From contig DASTTY010000078.1 in the NCBI GenBank assembly GCA_035759925.1, forward strand, positions 12,428 through 76,427: a DNA stretch of 64,000 nt, read 5' to 3'. Below the pieces are notes generated by a model that saw only the letters and a program-made list of their open reading frames with translations, ran no database searches and was not told the origin of the DNA. Made by a program: the position numbers and the translations under genes. This document shows, one piece after another, positions 7,943 to 16,183 of the stretch. The stretch comes from RHKX01 sp035759925. Its GTDB lineage: Bacteria > Actinomycetota > Thermoleophilia > Solirubrobacterales > 70-9. The first letter of the stretch is position 1. Every line of letters starts with the position of its first letter.

Positions 7943-9268
7943 TCAGCGGACCACCGCCACGACGGTCTCGACGGAGATGCCCTCGAGCAGCTCGGCCGCC
8001 TGGTCGGCCTCGCCGGGCCGCGCGCCGGGACCGACGAGCGGCACGACCACGTCGACGACCTCGACCACCGCGTCGGCGTCCTCGCTGCCGAGCAGCGGCG
8101 GGGCCGCGTAGAGGACCAGCTCGTAGGCCCGGGCCAGCCTGCCGACGAGCTCGCTGAACCGCTCGCCGGCGACGCTCGCGACCGGGCCCGCCGAGCCCGC
8201 CGGGACGGCGGCGAACCCGCCCCCGGCTTCGATGCCGCGGAGGACGGCCTGCGGGGCAGCGAGGCCCTCGAGGTAGTCGTGGAGGCCGGGGGCGGGTGCG
8301 ACGCCGAGCCGGCCGGCGAGCTCGCCACCGCTGAGGTCGGCATCGACGAGCAGCACCCGGCGCCCGGCCCCGGCCGCGGCGACTGCGAGCGCGGCGGCAA
8401 GCCCGACCGCGTCGGCTCCGGCTCCGACCGCCGTAAGCGCGACCGAGCGGGGACCGCCGGCGGCGCGGAGCGTGAGCCGGTCAGCGAGCATCCCGACGTC
8501 GGGGGACGCGGCCGGCGCGAGCGCAACGCCGTCGCGCCCGGAGACGATCGCCCCGTCCGGGCCGGGGTGAACCTCGGCGACGGCGGCGCCGAGGCGCTCG
8601 GCGAAACGTGCCGCCACGTCGCCGTCGCTTTCGACGGCAGGCGCATCCGGGGCCGGGAAGCCGGCCGACCAGGACGCGTCCGTGGGTCCCGCGCCGGGCG
8701 CCGGATCGCCTCCGGGGGCGGCGCGGCGGCGCCGGCTCAGGCGCAGCACGGCGACCACGATCAGACCGAGCAGCAGTCCCGCCGCGAGGCCGATCGCCGC
8801 CCAGAGCGGCGCCGACCGGTTCTCGAACGGCGTCGCCGGGATCTTCGTGGCGGCGCCGAGCGCCAGCGGCTTGCCCTCGACCGCGACGATCGCCCGCTGG
8901 AAGCCATCGGCGGCGGCTGCTGCGACGTCGGGCGCGTCGGCGGCGGCGGTGACGATCAGGAAGCCTCCGCGCGGCGAAGGCCGGACGCTCACGTCGGCGA
9001 GCAGGTCGGCGCCGGGGACGTCGTTGCCGAGCAGCCCCGCCGCACGGGTCGCGACCTCGTCGCTCTCGCCGCGCTGAGCGAAGCGCTCGAGGCGGGCCTG
9101 ATCGGAGCCCTGGGAATCGCTCTCGACGGCGACCGTGGCGGTGGCCCGGTAGCGCGGCTGATCGGCGACGCCCCAGGCGAAGCCGAGCGCAGCGCCGATC
9201 AGGGCCAGGGCGATGAGGATCCGCCAGGCCGCCGGATCGGATCCACCGGCGTCACCGGCCGCGGTCAA
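7943..9268 (-). CDS. Wzc-like polysaccharide co-polymerase/tyrosine-kinase-fold protein, degenerate P-loop
   Basis: A 441-aa protein with the plan of a chain-length determinant fused to a BY-kinase: first helix about 15-33, a short extracytoplasmic region with ATVAVES, second helix about 152-176, then a MinD-like domain. VLLVDADLSGGE (306-317) is a good Walker A' segment. The place of the Walker A is VGAGADAVGLAAA, with no GKS/T, and there is no tyrosine cluster at the C-terminus, so kinase activity is unlikely. TTG start with GGAGGAG 10 nt upstream inside the argS end. No polysaccharide genes are adjacent. Confidence 0.72.
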   Translation of the reverse strand: MTAAGDAGGSDPAAWRILIALALIGAALGFAWGVADQPRYRATATVAVESDSQGSDQARLERFAQRGESDEVATRAAGLLGNDVPGADLLADVSVRPSPRGGFLIVTAAADAPDVAAAAADGFQRAIVAVEGKPLALGAATKIPATPFENRSAPLWAAIGLAAGLLLGLIVVAVLRLSRRRRAAPGGDPAPGAGPTDASWSAGFPAPDAPAVESDGDVAARFAERLGAAVAEVHPGPDGAIVSGRDGVALAPAASPDVGMLADRLTLRAAGGPRSVALTAVGAGADAVGLAAALAVAAAGAGRRVLLVDADLSGGELAGRLGVAPAPGLHDYLEGLAAPQAVLRGIEAGGGFAAVPAGSAGPVASVAGERFSELVGRLARAYELVLYAAPPLLGSEDADAVVEVVDVVVPLVGPGARPGEADQAAELLEGISVETVVAVVR

Positions 9269-9272
9269 CCGC

Positions 9273-10895
9273 TCACATCTCCTCCGGCGCCTCGACCCCG
9301 AGCAGGTCGAGAAGCGTGGCGATCGCGTCGCGGGTCGCCGCGCAGACCGTCAGCCGCGCCTGCTCGAGTCCGGGGCCGGCGCCGACGACGCGGCAGTCCC
9401 GGTAGAAGGCATGGAAGTCGGCTGCGACCTCGCGCACGTAGGTCGAGATCCCGTGCGGCTCCCGTTTCGTCGCGGCGCGGCCGACCTGCTCGGGCATCTC
9501 GAGCAGGCGCGCGATCAGCGCCCGCTCGGCCGGCTCGAGGCTGCCCGCCGGAGCCGGGTCGTCGCCGGTCTCGCCGCCGCGCGCGGCGGCCATCCGGAAG
9601 AGGCTGCAGATCCGCGCGTGGGCGTACTGCGCGTAGTAGACGGGGTTGTCGGAGCTGCTCGTCCGCGCGAGATCGAGATCGATGTCGATCGGCGTCTCGT
9701 GGCTTCGCATCAGCATGAAGAACCGGGTCGCGTCGACGCCGATGTCGTCGAGGAGGTCGTCGAAGCGGGCGAAGTCGCCGCGGCGCTTCGACATTCGCGC
9801 CCGCTCGCCGCCTTCGACGAGGTTGACCATCTGCATGATCGAGACCTCGAAGGAATCGCCGGGCGCCCCGAAGGCCATGATCGCAGCGCGCATCCGGTTG
9901 ACGTAGCCGTGGTGGTCGGCCCCGAGGACGTTGATCAGCCGATCGAAGCCACGCTCGAGCTTGTCGCGGTGGTAGGCGATGTCGCCGGCGAAGTAGGTCG
10001 GCGCCCCGTCCGCCCGGATCAGGACGCGGTCCTTGTCGTCGCCGAGCTCCGAGGTCCGCAGCCAGACCGCGCCCTCGCTGTCGTAGACGAATCCCCGCTC
10101 CCGCAGGGCGGTGATCGCGGCATCGAGGGCCCCCGCCTCGTGCAGGGCACCCTCCGAGCTCCAGGTGTCGAACTCGACCCGCGCCCGCGACACCGTCTCG
10201 CGGATGCCGCCGAGCATCAGCTCGACGCCGAGTCGTCCGAGCTCTCCGGCCGGGAGATCGGCTCCGCGATCGGCGACGATCCGTTCGCCGATCTCGGTCA
10301 CGTAATCGCCCTCGTAGCCGCCGGCCGGGACGTCGTCGCCGGCGATCCGGGCCGCGATCGAGGCGCCGAAGAGGTCGATCTGCGACCCGGTGTCGTTCAG
10401 GTAGTACTCGCGCTCGACGCTGTGGCCCGCGAACTCGAGGACCCGCGCCAGCGAGTCCCCGTAGGCGAGGTGGCGGCCGCTCGCCACCGTCAGCGGGCCG
10501 GTCGGGTTGGCGCTGATGAACTCGACGAGGATCGACTCGGGCTGCTCGACGATCCCGGAGCCGAAGCGCCGGCCGCGGGCGGCGACGAAAGCTGCTGCGT
10601 CGCGGACCCAGCCCTCGGACATGTGGAGGTTGAGGAAGCCGGGGCCGGCCACCTCGATCCGCTCGACGGAGTCGCCGAGCCGCCCGCCGATAGCGGCGGT
10701 GAGCTTTGCCGCGACGTCCCGCGGCGGCTCACCGACCAGCGGTGCGGCGAGCATCGCGACGTTCGTCGAGTAGTCGCCGAACTCGGGCCGCGGCGGCCGC
10801 TCGAGGCCGGGGGCGGGAACCGCCGGGTGAAGCTCGGCGCTCGCCGCGGCGATCGCCTCGCGCAGCTCGCCCGTCGGGTTCGGCTCCGTCTGCAT
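9273..10895 (-). CDS. argS: arginyl-tRNA synthetase
   Basis: Class I synthetase of 540 aa charging tRNA-Arg. An N-terminal Add-1-like domain is followed by the Rossmann domain with SANPTGPL and an unusual HIGH region (TVASGRH, 136-142, where HxGH is usual), the Arg-family motif VLGADHHGYV, a KMSK loop MSKRRG and the all-alpha DALR anticodon domain at the C-terminus. The ATG is preceded 8 nt upstream by TAGAGT, suggesting a leaderless transcript. The downstream Wzc-like gene starts 4 nt after its stop. Confidence 0.96.
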   Translation of the reverse strand: MQTEPNPTGELREAIAAASAELHPAVPAPGLERPPRPEFGDYSTNVAMLAAPLVGEPPRDVAAKLTAAIGGRLGDSVERIEVAGPGFLNLHMSEGWVRDAAAFVAARGRRFGSGIVEQPESILVEFISANPTGPLTVASGRHLAYGDSLARVLEFAGHSVEREYYLNDTGSQIDLFGASIAARIAGDDVPAGGYEGDYVTEIGERIVADRGADLPAGELGRLGVELMLGGIRETVSRARVEFDTWSSEGALHEAGALDAAITALRERGFVYDSEGAVWLRTSELGDDKDRVLIRADGAPTYFAGDIAYHRDKLERGFDRLINVLGADHHGYVNRMRAAIMAFGAPGDSFEVSIMQMVNLVEGGERARMSKRRGDFARFDDLLDDIGVDATRFFMLMRSHETPIDIDLDLARTSSSDNPVYYAQYAHARICSLFRMAAARGGETGDDPAPAGSLEPAERALIARLLEMPEQVGRAATKREPHGISTYVREVAADFHAFYRDCRVVGAGPGLEQARLTVCAATRDAIATLLDLLGVEAPEEM

Positions 10896-10903
10896 GGGCG
10901 GGG

Positions 10904-10909
10904 ACTCTA
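10904..10909 (-). promoter_or_regulatory. leaderless -10 of argS
   Basis: TAGAGT ends 8 nt before the ATG, so transcription should begin at or next to the start codon. Confidence 0.6.
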
Positions 10910-10950
10910 GAGCGCGGCGGGCCCGGTTCCCGCGGCCGGCCGCCGTCCGC

Positions 10951-11844
10951 TCAACCGCCGGCGATCGACCAGACCTGGGCGCGGAGCTCCTCCGCCGCCG
11001 CGGTCGGGTCGGGAGCCGATGCGATGCTGCGCGACGCTGTCACCAGCACCGAGCCGGGCCCGGCGAACGCGCCGCCGAGCGCGCTCGCCGATCCCCCCTG
11101 GGCGCCGACGCCGGGCAGCAGGAAGATCGCCCGGGGCATCAGCTCGCGGAGGCGGTCGAGAAACCGCGGCTCGGTGGCGCCGACGACGGCGCCGGCGCCG
11201 CTGAGCTCGCCGGAGCCGGCGAGCCGGCCCGCGAGGCCGTCGACCGCGCGGGCGATCCGCTCGTGGAGCGGCCCGGCGCCGGTGTCGGCATCGAGGAATT
11301 CGGCGGCGCCCCGGTTCGACGTCCTGACGAGCACGAAGAGGCCGGCGCCCGCCGCGGCGGCGGCGTCGACGAGCGGCTCGAGCGAGTCCTCGCCGAGCAG
11401 CGGGTTCAGGGTCACCGCGTCGGCGCCGAGCCCGTCGACCGCCCCCCACGGCGTCTCGGTCCGGCCGATCAGGGCGTCGGCGTAGGCGGCGGCGCTGACC
11501 GGCACGTCGCCGCGCTTGCCGTCGGCGACGACGAGCAGGCCTGCGTCGCGGGCGGCGGCGACGACCGCCTCGAGAGCGGCCCAGCCCGGCGCCCCGAGCG
11601 CCTCGAAGCGGGCGAGCTGGGGCTTGACCGCGACGCAGGCCGGGCCCGCAGCCGCGATCAGCTCGCGGCAGCCGGCCTCGACGGCCGCGGCGGCGCGCTC
11701 ACGGGGCGTCCCGGAACCGCCATCGCCGGACCACGGATCGCGGCCGGGGATGGGGTCGAGCCCGAGGCAGACCTGGCTGCGGCGCTCGGCCTGGAGCGCC
11801 GCGAGCCGGTCCGCGAACGGGGTCGGGCCCTCGGGCGTCCTCAG
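10951..11844 (-). CDS. pyrF: orotidine 5'-phosphate decarboxylase (type 2)
   Basis: Final step of UMP synthesis. About 297 aa, the length of the mycobacterial-type enzyme. Seen in order: FADRLAALQAERRSQVCLGLD, cut here to CLGLDP at the N-terminus, VAVKPQ, the catalytic DGKRGDVP, and the phosphate-binding LLPGVGAQGG near the C-terminus. There is no ATG, GTG or TTG in frame between a TGA about 80 nt upstream and the conserved N-terminus. The CTG at 11844-11842 overlaps the HU stop as CTGA, the layout of an ATGA coupling. The first canonical start (GTG at 11505) would remove the active site and cannot be right. Confidence 0.9.
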   Translation of the reverse strand: MRTPEGPTPFADRLAALQAERRSQVCLGLDPIPGRDPWSGDGGSGTPRERAAAAVEAGCRELIAAAGPACVAVKPQLARFEALGAPGWAALEAVVAAARDAGLLVVADGKRGDVPVSAAAYADALIGRTETPWGAVDGLGADAVTLNPLLGEDSLEPLVDAAAAAGAGLFVLVRTSNRGAAEFLDADTGAGPLHERIARAVDGLAGRLAGSGELSGAGAVVGATEPRFLDRLRELMPRAIFLLPGVGAQGGSASALGGAFAGPGSVLVTASRSIASAPDPTAAAEELRAQVWSIAGG

Positions 11845-12122
11845 GAGCCCTTGACGGCGCTCTTCAGCCCGGCGCCGGCGGAGAACTTCGGGACCTTGCC
11901 GCCCGGGATCGTGATCCGCTCACCCGTGCGCGGGTTGACGCCCTGGCGGGGGCCACGCTCGTTGACGCTGAACTTGCCGAAGCCGGTGAAGTTCACATCC
12001 TCGCCGGACTTCAGCGCGCCGAGGATGCTGTCGAGGACGGCCTCGACAGCGTCCGTCGCTTCCTTCTTGCTGCCGATGCGGTCGTCGCTGGCGACGCGCT
12101 CGATGAATTCGGCCTTGGTCAC
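11841..12122 (-). CDS. hup: DNA-binding protein HU
   Basis: Nucleoid protein of 93 aa, bending DNA as a dimer. Full HU fold: MTKAEFIERVA start, GFGKFSVNERGPRQGVNPRT, cut here to GFGKF and NPRTGE, and the Pro of the DNA-inserting arm in NPRTGERITIP. It lacks the long basic C-terminal tail of mycobacterial HupB and ends AVKGS. GTG start with AGGAGG 8 nt upstream. The downstream gene pyrF overlaps its stop. Confidence 0.96.
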   Translation of the reverse strand: MTKAEFIERVASDDRIGSKKEATDAVEAVLDSILGALKSGEDVNFTGFGKFSVNERGPRQGVNPRTGERITIPGGKVPKFSAGAGLKSAVKGS

Positions 12123-12158
12123 TGTGGGTTCCTCCTGTCTGGATGCAGAGCGGGCGCC

Positions 12159-12164
12159 ACCCTA
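12159..12164 (-). promoter_or_regulatory. possible -10 of hup
   Basis: TAGGGT on the minus strand, placing the transcript start about 30 nt upstream of the HU start with its AGGAGG site inside the leader. Confidence 0.4.
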
Positions 12165-12182
12165 ACAAGGCCTTCCGACGAC

Positions 12183-13493
12183 TTACGGCCGGGGGGCGAA
12201 CCTCCGTTCGTCCACGGCGATCCCGCGCTCATCCGCATAGGCAAGCGCCGCGCCGATCCGCTCGACCGGAGTCGGGTGAGTGCGGAGGACCGCGGCCAGC
12301 GCTCCGGGTGGATCCGGATCGCTGTGGTTGGCTGCGACGAGGCGCTGCTGGAGCTCGATGAAGCCGCGCGGATCGTGGGTCAGCTCGAGCGCGAACCGGT
12401 CCGCGCTCGCCTCGACCTGGCGCGACAGCTGGTTGCCGGCCAGGTTGAGCCCGAAGCCGACGACGGCGATCAGCAGCGCGTAAGCCGGGATCGCCGCGGG
12501 GGTGCCGGGCCGGGAGCCGCCGCGGTCCGCCAGCACAGTGCCGGCGACCGCCACGAGCAGCATCCCGAGCGGGGCGACGATCGCGACGAAGGTCAACCCG
12601 CGCCGGAGGTCGTCGTGGGCGACATGGCCGAGCTCGTGAGCGACGATCGAACGCAGGACCGGCCCGTCGGCGCGATCGAGGAGGTTGTCGTAGAGGACGA
12701 TCCGCCGGCTCGAGCCGATGCCGTCGACGTAGGCGTTGACGCCGGTGCTGCGCCGCGAGGCATCGACCTCGTAGACGTGACCGACCTCGATCCCGGCGCG
12801 GTCGGCGAGCTCGAGCAGGGCATGGCGGGCGCGGCCGGGCGGAAGCTCGGTGTAGTCGTTGAAGATCGGTGCGAGGACGACCGGGGCCAGCCAGGTGCTG
12901 AGGACGGCGTAGACGATCACGATCGCGGTGCCGGCGAGCCACCAGAGCCGCGGCAGCCGCCGTTGCAGCGCGACGAGGATCATCGCCCCGATCGCGGCGA
13001 AGACGGCGGCGATCGCCGCACCCCGGGCACGGTCGCCGAGCCAGCTCCCGAGCTCCTGGGTCGAGAGGCCGATGTCGACCGAGCGCTCGTGGCCGATCAG
13101 CCCGGTCGGCAGCGCGAGCAGCGCGAGCAGCAGCGAGATGCCGGCCCCGGCTGCGGCGGCGCCGAGGATCGGGCGACGTCCGAGCCGGCGGAGCAGCCGG
13201 CGCACCGATCGCGGGCGACCCAGCGCGAGGGCGGCGAGCACGGCGAGCTCGACCGCGAAGCCGATCACGAAGAGCACGAGCTGCCCCTGGTGGTAGTCCC
13301 GGGCAGCGGCCGTCGCAGTCGGGTCGAACCAGTCGGCGGCGCTGACCGGGACCGGCTCGGGCCCGGTGTCGTCGGGGCCGAGGACGATCACGCCGAGCTC
13401 GGCCACCGCTGCCGCGGCCACGGCGATCGCGACGATCGTGACGGTCGTCACCCCGGGGCCCGATCGAGTGCCCGAAGGTCCGCGCCAAGCCAT
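12183..13493 (-). CDS. M48 family membrane metalloprotease (Ste24/CAAX-protease-like)
   Basis: Integral membrane zinc protease of 436 aa. Several helices surround the catalytic domain: about 15-38, 68-90, 108-130, 160-178 and 186-208, then two more after the active site. HELGH (286-290) gives two zinc ligands and the catalytic Glu; the EASADRFALE segment gives the third ligand. GVNAYVDG is typical of the family. Start: GTG at 13499 is possible, but TATCGT lies exactly 8 nt before the ATG at 13493, so that ATG is preferred as a leaderless start. Confidence 0.88.
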   Translation of the reverse strand: MAWRGPSGTRSGPGVTTVTIVAIAVAAAAVAELGVIVLGPDDTGPEPVPVSAADWFDPTATAAARDYHQGQLVLFVIGFAVELAVLAALALGRPRSVRRLLRRLGRRPILGAAAAGAGISLLLALLALPTGLIGHERSVDIGLSTQELGSWLGDRARGAAIAAVFAAIGAMILVALQRRLPRLWWLAGTAIVIVYAVLSTWLAPVVLAPIFNDYTELPPGRARHALLELADRAGIEVGHVYEVDASRRSTGVNAYVDGIGSSRRIVLYDNLLDRADGPVLRSIVAHELGHVAHDDLRRGLTFVAIVAPLGMLLVAVAGTVLADRGGSRPGTPAAIPAYALLIAVVGFGLNLAGNQLSRQVEASADRFALELTHDPRGFIELQQRLVAANHSDPDPPGALAAVLRTHPTPVERIGAALAYADERGIAVDERRFAPRP

Positions 13494-13501
13494 CCGCACC
13501 T

Positions 13502-13507
13502 ACGATA
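13502..13507 (-). promoter_or_regulatory. leaderless -10 of the M48 protease gene
   Basis: TATCGT ends 8 nt before the ATG at 13493. The overlapping plus-strand hexamer TACGAT (13501-13506) could serve the divergent phosphoesterase gene. Confidence 0.55.
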
Positions 13508-13558
13508 GACGCGCCCGGGCCCGACGCCGACGCGTCGCGCTGCCGTGCGTCGACGCTC

Positions 13559-14305
13559 ATGCTCGTAGCAGTCTTCAGCGACATCCACGCCAATCTGCCC
13601 GCTTTCGAGGCGATTCTCCGCGACAGCGACGAGGCCGGCGTCGAGGAGCGATGGTGCCTCGGGGACGTCGTCGGATACGGCGCCGATCCCGACCTCTGCG
13701 TCGAGCTGGCGCGCGAGCGGTGTGAGGTCTGCCTGGTCGGGAACCACGACCTTGCGGTGCTCGGCGAGCTCGACACATCGACCTTCTCCGGGGCGGCGGC
13801 CACGGCGGTCGAGTGGACGACGGAGCACACCGAGAAGGCGAACCTCGACTTCCTCGCCGGGCTCGCGCCGAGCGATGCCGGGAACGCTGCCGCGCTCTAC
13901 CACGCCTCACCTCGGGACCCGGTCTGGGAGTACGTGCTCTGGCCCGAGCAGGCCGCCGACTGCATCGCCGTCCAGGAGAAGCGGGTCAGCTTCGTCGGCC
14001 ACTCCCACGTCGCCCTGTTCTTCTCGACCCCCGCCGACGACGACGGCGAGGCCGATGAGGCCCACGGCTATCAGGCCGGGGCCGGCACCCGGCTCGAGAT
14101 CGGCGAGGGACGGTGGCTGATCAACCCGGGCAGCGTCGGCCAGCCCCGCGACGGCGATCCACGAGCGGCGTGGCTCGAGCTCGACACCGAGAGCTGGGAG
14201 GCCACCTACCACCGGGTCGGCTACGACATCGAGCGAGCGGCGCGCTCGATCGAGGCCGCCGGGCTGCCCGAACACCTCGCACGCAGGCTGTTCTTGGGGC
14301 GATGA
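13559..14305 (+). CDS. calcineurin-like metallophosphoesterase (YfcE/MJ0936 type)
   Basis: Two-metal phosphodiesterase of 248 aa. All family motifs are in order: SDIHAN, LGDVVGYG, GNHD, the later GHSH and the NPGSVGQPRDG stretch typical of the YfcE/MJ0936 group. No signal peptide, so cytoplasmic. The substrate is unknown; relatives act on small phosphodiesters. It has no visible ribosome site. It heads a plus-strand run with a lipoprotein and a Ser/Thr kinase gene. Confidence 0.88.
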   Translation: MLVAVFSDIHANLPAFEAILRDSDEAGVEERWCLGDVVGYGADPDLCVELARERCEVCLVGNHDLAVLGELDTSTFSGAAATAVEWTTEHTEKANLDFLAGLAPSDAGNAAALYHASPRDPVWEYVLWPEQAADCIAVQEKRVSFVGHSHVALFFSTPADDDGEADEAHGYQAGAGTRLEIGEGRWLINPGSVGQPRDGDPRAAWLELDTESWEATYHRVGYDIERAARSIEAAGLPEHLARRLFLGR

Positions 14306-14314
14306 GGCCGCAGC

Positions 14315-14320
14315 TACACT
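14315..14320 (+). promoter_or_regulatory. leaderless -10 of the lipoprotein gene
   Basis: TACACT ends 8 nt before the ATG at 14329, which favours that ATG over the one at 14302 and gives the lipoprotein-kinase pair its own promoter. Confidence 0.55.
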
Positions 14321-14328
14321 CGCCGCCG

Positions 14329-14955
14329 ATGTTGCCGAGGCGTCTGATCGGCTCATGCCTCGCCGTGGTCGCGGCGGCCCTCGTGATGCTCGGGTGCGGG
14401 TCCTCCGGCGACCCGGTCCAGGTCGATCTCCCGTCGGAGACCGTGAGCGGCGTCAACAAGAAGCTCGACCAGATCCGGGAGCGCTTCGCGGCCGGCGACT
14501 GCACGGGGGCGAACTCGGCGACGAGCAGCCTCGACTCGCTGAAGACAGCCGTCAACAGCCTCGAGGTCGACCAGCAGTTCATCGACGACATGAACGAGAT
14601 GCTCGACAACCTCGCCAAGCAGATCGACGACCAGTGCGAGCCGGCCGAGGAGACGACGACGACCGACACGACGCCCGAGACCACCGACACCGTGCCGACG
14701 ACGACGACCCCGCCGCTGACCGACACGACGACCACGACGACGACCGACACGACGAAGAGCACGACGACGACCGAGACCACGACGACGGCGCCTGCGCCTC
14801 CGACCGGACCGCCCGGCAACCCCGACAACCCGAACGGCAACGGCCCCGGCGGCGGCGTCATTCCCGGCGGCGGCAACAAGAAGGAGAAGCCGAAGCACTC
14901 GGGGAAGAAGGACGAGGGCGGGAAGCCGAAGAAGGACGAGGATCCGAACCGATGA
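14329..14955 (+). CDS. Thr-rich lipoprotein, function unknown
   Basis: Predicted lipoprotein of 208 aa. The signal peptide ends in a lipobox (VMLGC). A helical domain of about 90 residues follows with two cysteines (GDCTGAN and DDQCEP), then a linker made almost only of Thr, Pro, Asp and Glu, encoded by near-repeats of ACGACG, and a Gly/Asn/Pro then Lys-rich C-terminus that could cross or bind the wall. An ATG at 14302 overlapping the phosphoesterase stop is the alternative start. It overlaps the kinase gene by ATGA, so it may feed a surface signal to the kinase (inference). Confidence 0.8.
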   Translation: MLPRRLIGSCLAVVAAALVMLGCGSSGDPVQVDLPSETVSGVNKKLDQIRERFAAGDCTGANSATSSLDSLKTAVNSLEVDQQFIDDMNEMLDNLAKQIDDQCEPAEETTTTDTTPETTDTVPTTTTPPLTDTTTTTTTDTTKSTTTTETTTTAPAPPTGPPGNPDNPNGNGPGGGVIPGGGNKKEKPKHSGKKDEGGKPKKDEDPNR

Positions 14956-16163
14956 GCGGCACCACGATCGCCAACCGCTACGAGCTCGGCGACCGCCTCG
15001 GCAGTGGCGGCATGTCGACCGTCTATCGAGCCGTCGACCGCGTGCTCGAGCGGACCGTCGCCGTCAAGGTCCTCGCCGAGCACCTCTCCGACGACGAGAA
15101 GTTCGTCGCCCGCTTCCGCCGCGAGGCCCTGGCCGTCGCCAAGCTGGTCCACCCGAACATCGTCCAGGTCTACGACACCGGCGTCGATGCCGGCCGCCAC
15201 TTCATCGTCATGGAGTACGTCGAGGGCCGCTCGGGAGCCCAGCTCCTCCAGCGCGACGGCGCGCTCGAGCCGGCGACCGCGGTCGAGATCGCCGCCCAGG
15301 CATGCGCCGGCCTCGAATACGCGCACCGGATGGGGATCATCCACCGCGACGTCAAGCCGGGCAACCTGATGGTGATCGGCGGCCCCGCCGGCGGCCCGCC
15401 CGAGATGACCGTCAAGCTCGCCGACTTCGGGATCGCTCGGGCGGCCGAGCAGACGCGGCTCACCCAGGTCGGCTCTGTCGTCGGCACCGCCGCCTACCTC
15501 TCGCCGGAGCAATCCCGCGGCGAGGAGGCGACGCCGATCTCCGACGTCTACTCGCTCGGGGTCGTCACCTACCAGCTGCTGACCGCACGGCTCCCCTACG
15601 AGGGCAACAGCCTCGCCGAGCTGGCGATCCGCCGCGAGAACGAGCGGCCGCTGCCACCGACCAGCTACGACAAGGACATCCCCGAGTCGCTTTCCGCAGC
15701 CGTCCTGCGGGCGCTCGAGAACGAGCCCGAGGAGCGCTACGTCGACGCCCTCGCCTACGGGGCCGCGCTCCGCGCCGGCCTCGCCGGGATCGCACCGGCA
15801 TCGGAGGCGACGACCCGGATCGTCGACCAGCGCAGCACCGCCGCCACCCGCGTCGCCCCGCGCGAGCCGCGGACGCCGACCTCACCGGCGCGTCCCGCCC
15901 GCCCGCGGCGCACCTCGCCGCCGCCGCGCCGGGCTCCGATCGCGGCCGCGCAGCAGCCCCGCAAGCGCTCGCGGTTCGGCAGCTTCGTCCGCGGGCTCCT
16001 CGCGGTCCTGATGATCGCGATCGTCGCCGGGCTGATCGCGGCGGTGATCCTGCTCGCGACCGACGCCGGCCAGAGCTCCGACATCGGTCGCTTCATCAGC
16101 GACAACGTCGACGAGCAGGTCCAGAACATCAAGGACTACATCAACCAGGCGACCGGCCAGTAG
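14952..16163 (+). CDS. membrane Ser/Thr protein kinase (PknB-like, no PASTA domains)
   Basis: Hanks-type kinase of 403 aa. Gly-rich loop LGSGGMS (16-22), K39 in VAVKVL, HRDVKPGN with D133, DFG at 158-160, the activation-loop end GTAAYLSPEQ. After the kinase domain comes a Pro/Arg-rich juxtamembrane region, one helix (about 346-369) and only about 30 extracytoplasmic residues, so it lacks PASTA repeats. Its start overlaps the lipoprotein stop, which suggests the lipoprotein supplies the outside sensing part. Confidence 0.93.
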   Translation: MSGTTIANRYELGDRLGSGGMSTVYRAVDRVLERTVAVKVLAEHLSDDEKFVARFRREALAVAKLVHPNIVQVYDTGVDAGRHFIVMEYVEGRSGAQLLQRDGALEPATAVEIAAQACAGLEYAHRMGIIHRDVKPGNLMVIGGPAGGPPEMTVKLADFGIARAAEQTRLTQVGSVVGTAAYLSPEQSRGEEATPISDVYSLGVVTYQLLTARLPYEGNSLAELAIRRENERPLPPTSYDKDIPESLSAAVLRALENEPEERYVDALAYGAALRAGLAGIAPASEATTRIVDQRSTAATRVAPREPRTPTSPARPARPRRTSPPPRRAPIAAAQQPRKRSRFGSFVRGLLAVLMIAIVAGLIAAVILLATDAGQSSDIGRFISDNVDEQVQNIKDYINQATGQ

Positions 16164-16183
16164 GGCAGCCCGGACCGGGCCGC

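Noticed and set aside
10951..11505. pyrF as a truncated pseudogene starting at GTG 11505
   Set aside because: The missing N-terminus with all active-site residues is present in frame directly upstream; only the start codon is unusual, so the gene is most likely intact.
14641..14800. ACG-rich microsatellite as a non-coding repeat
   Set aside because: It is the coding sequence of the Thr-rich linker of the lipoprotein, in frame throughout.
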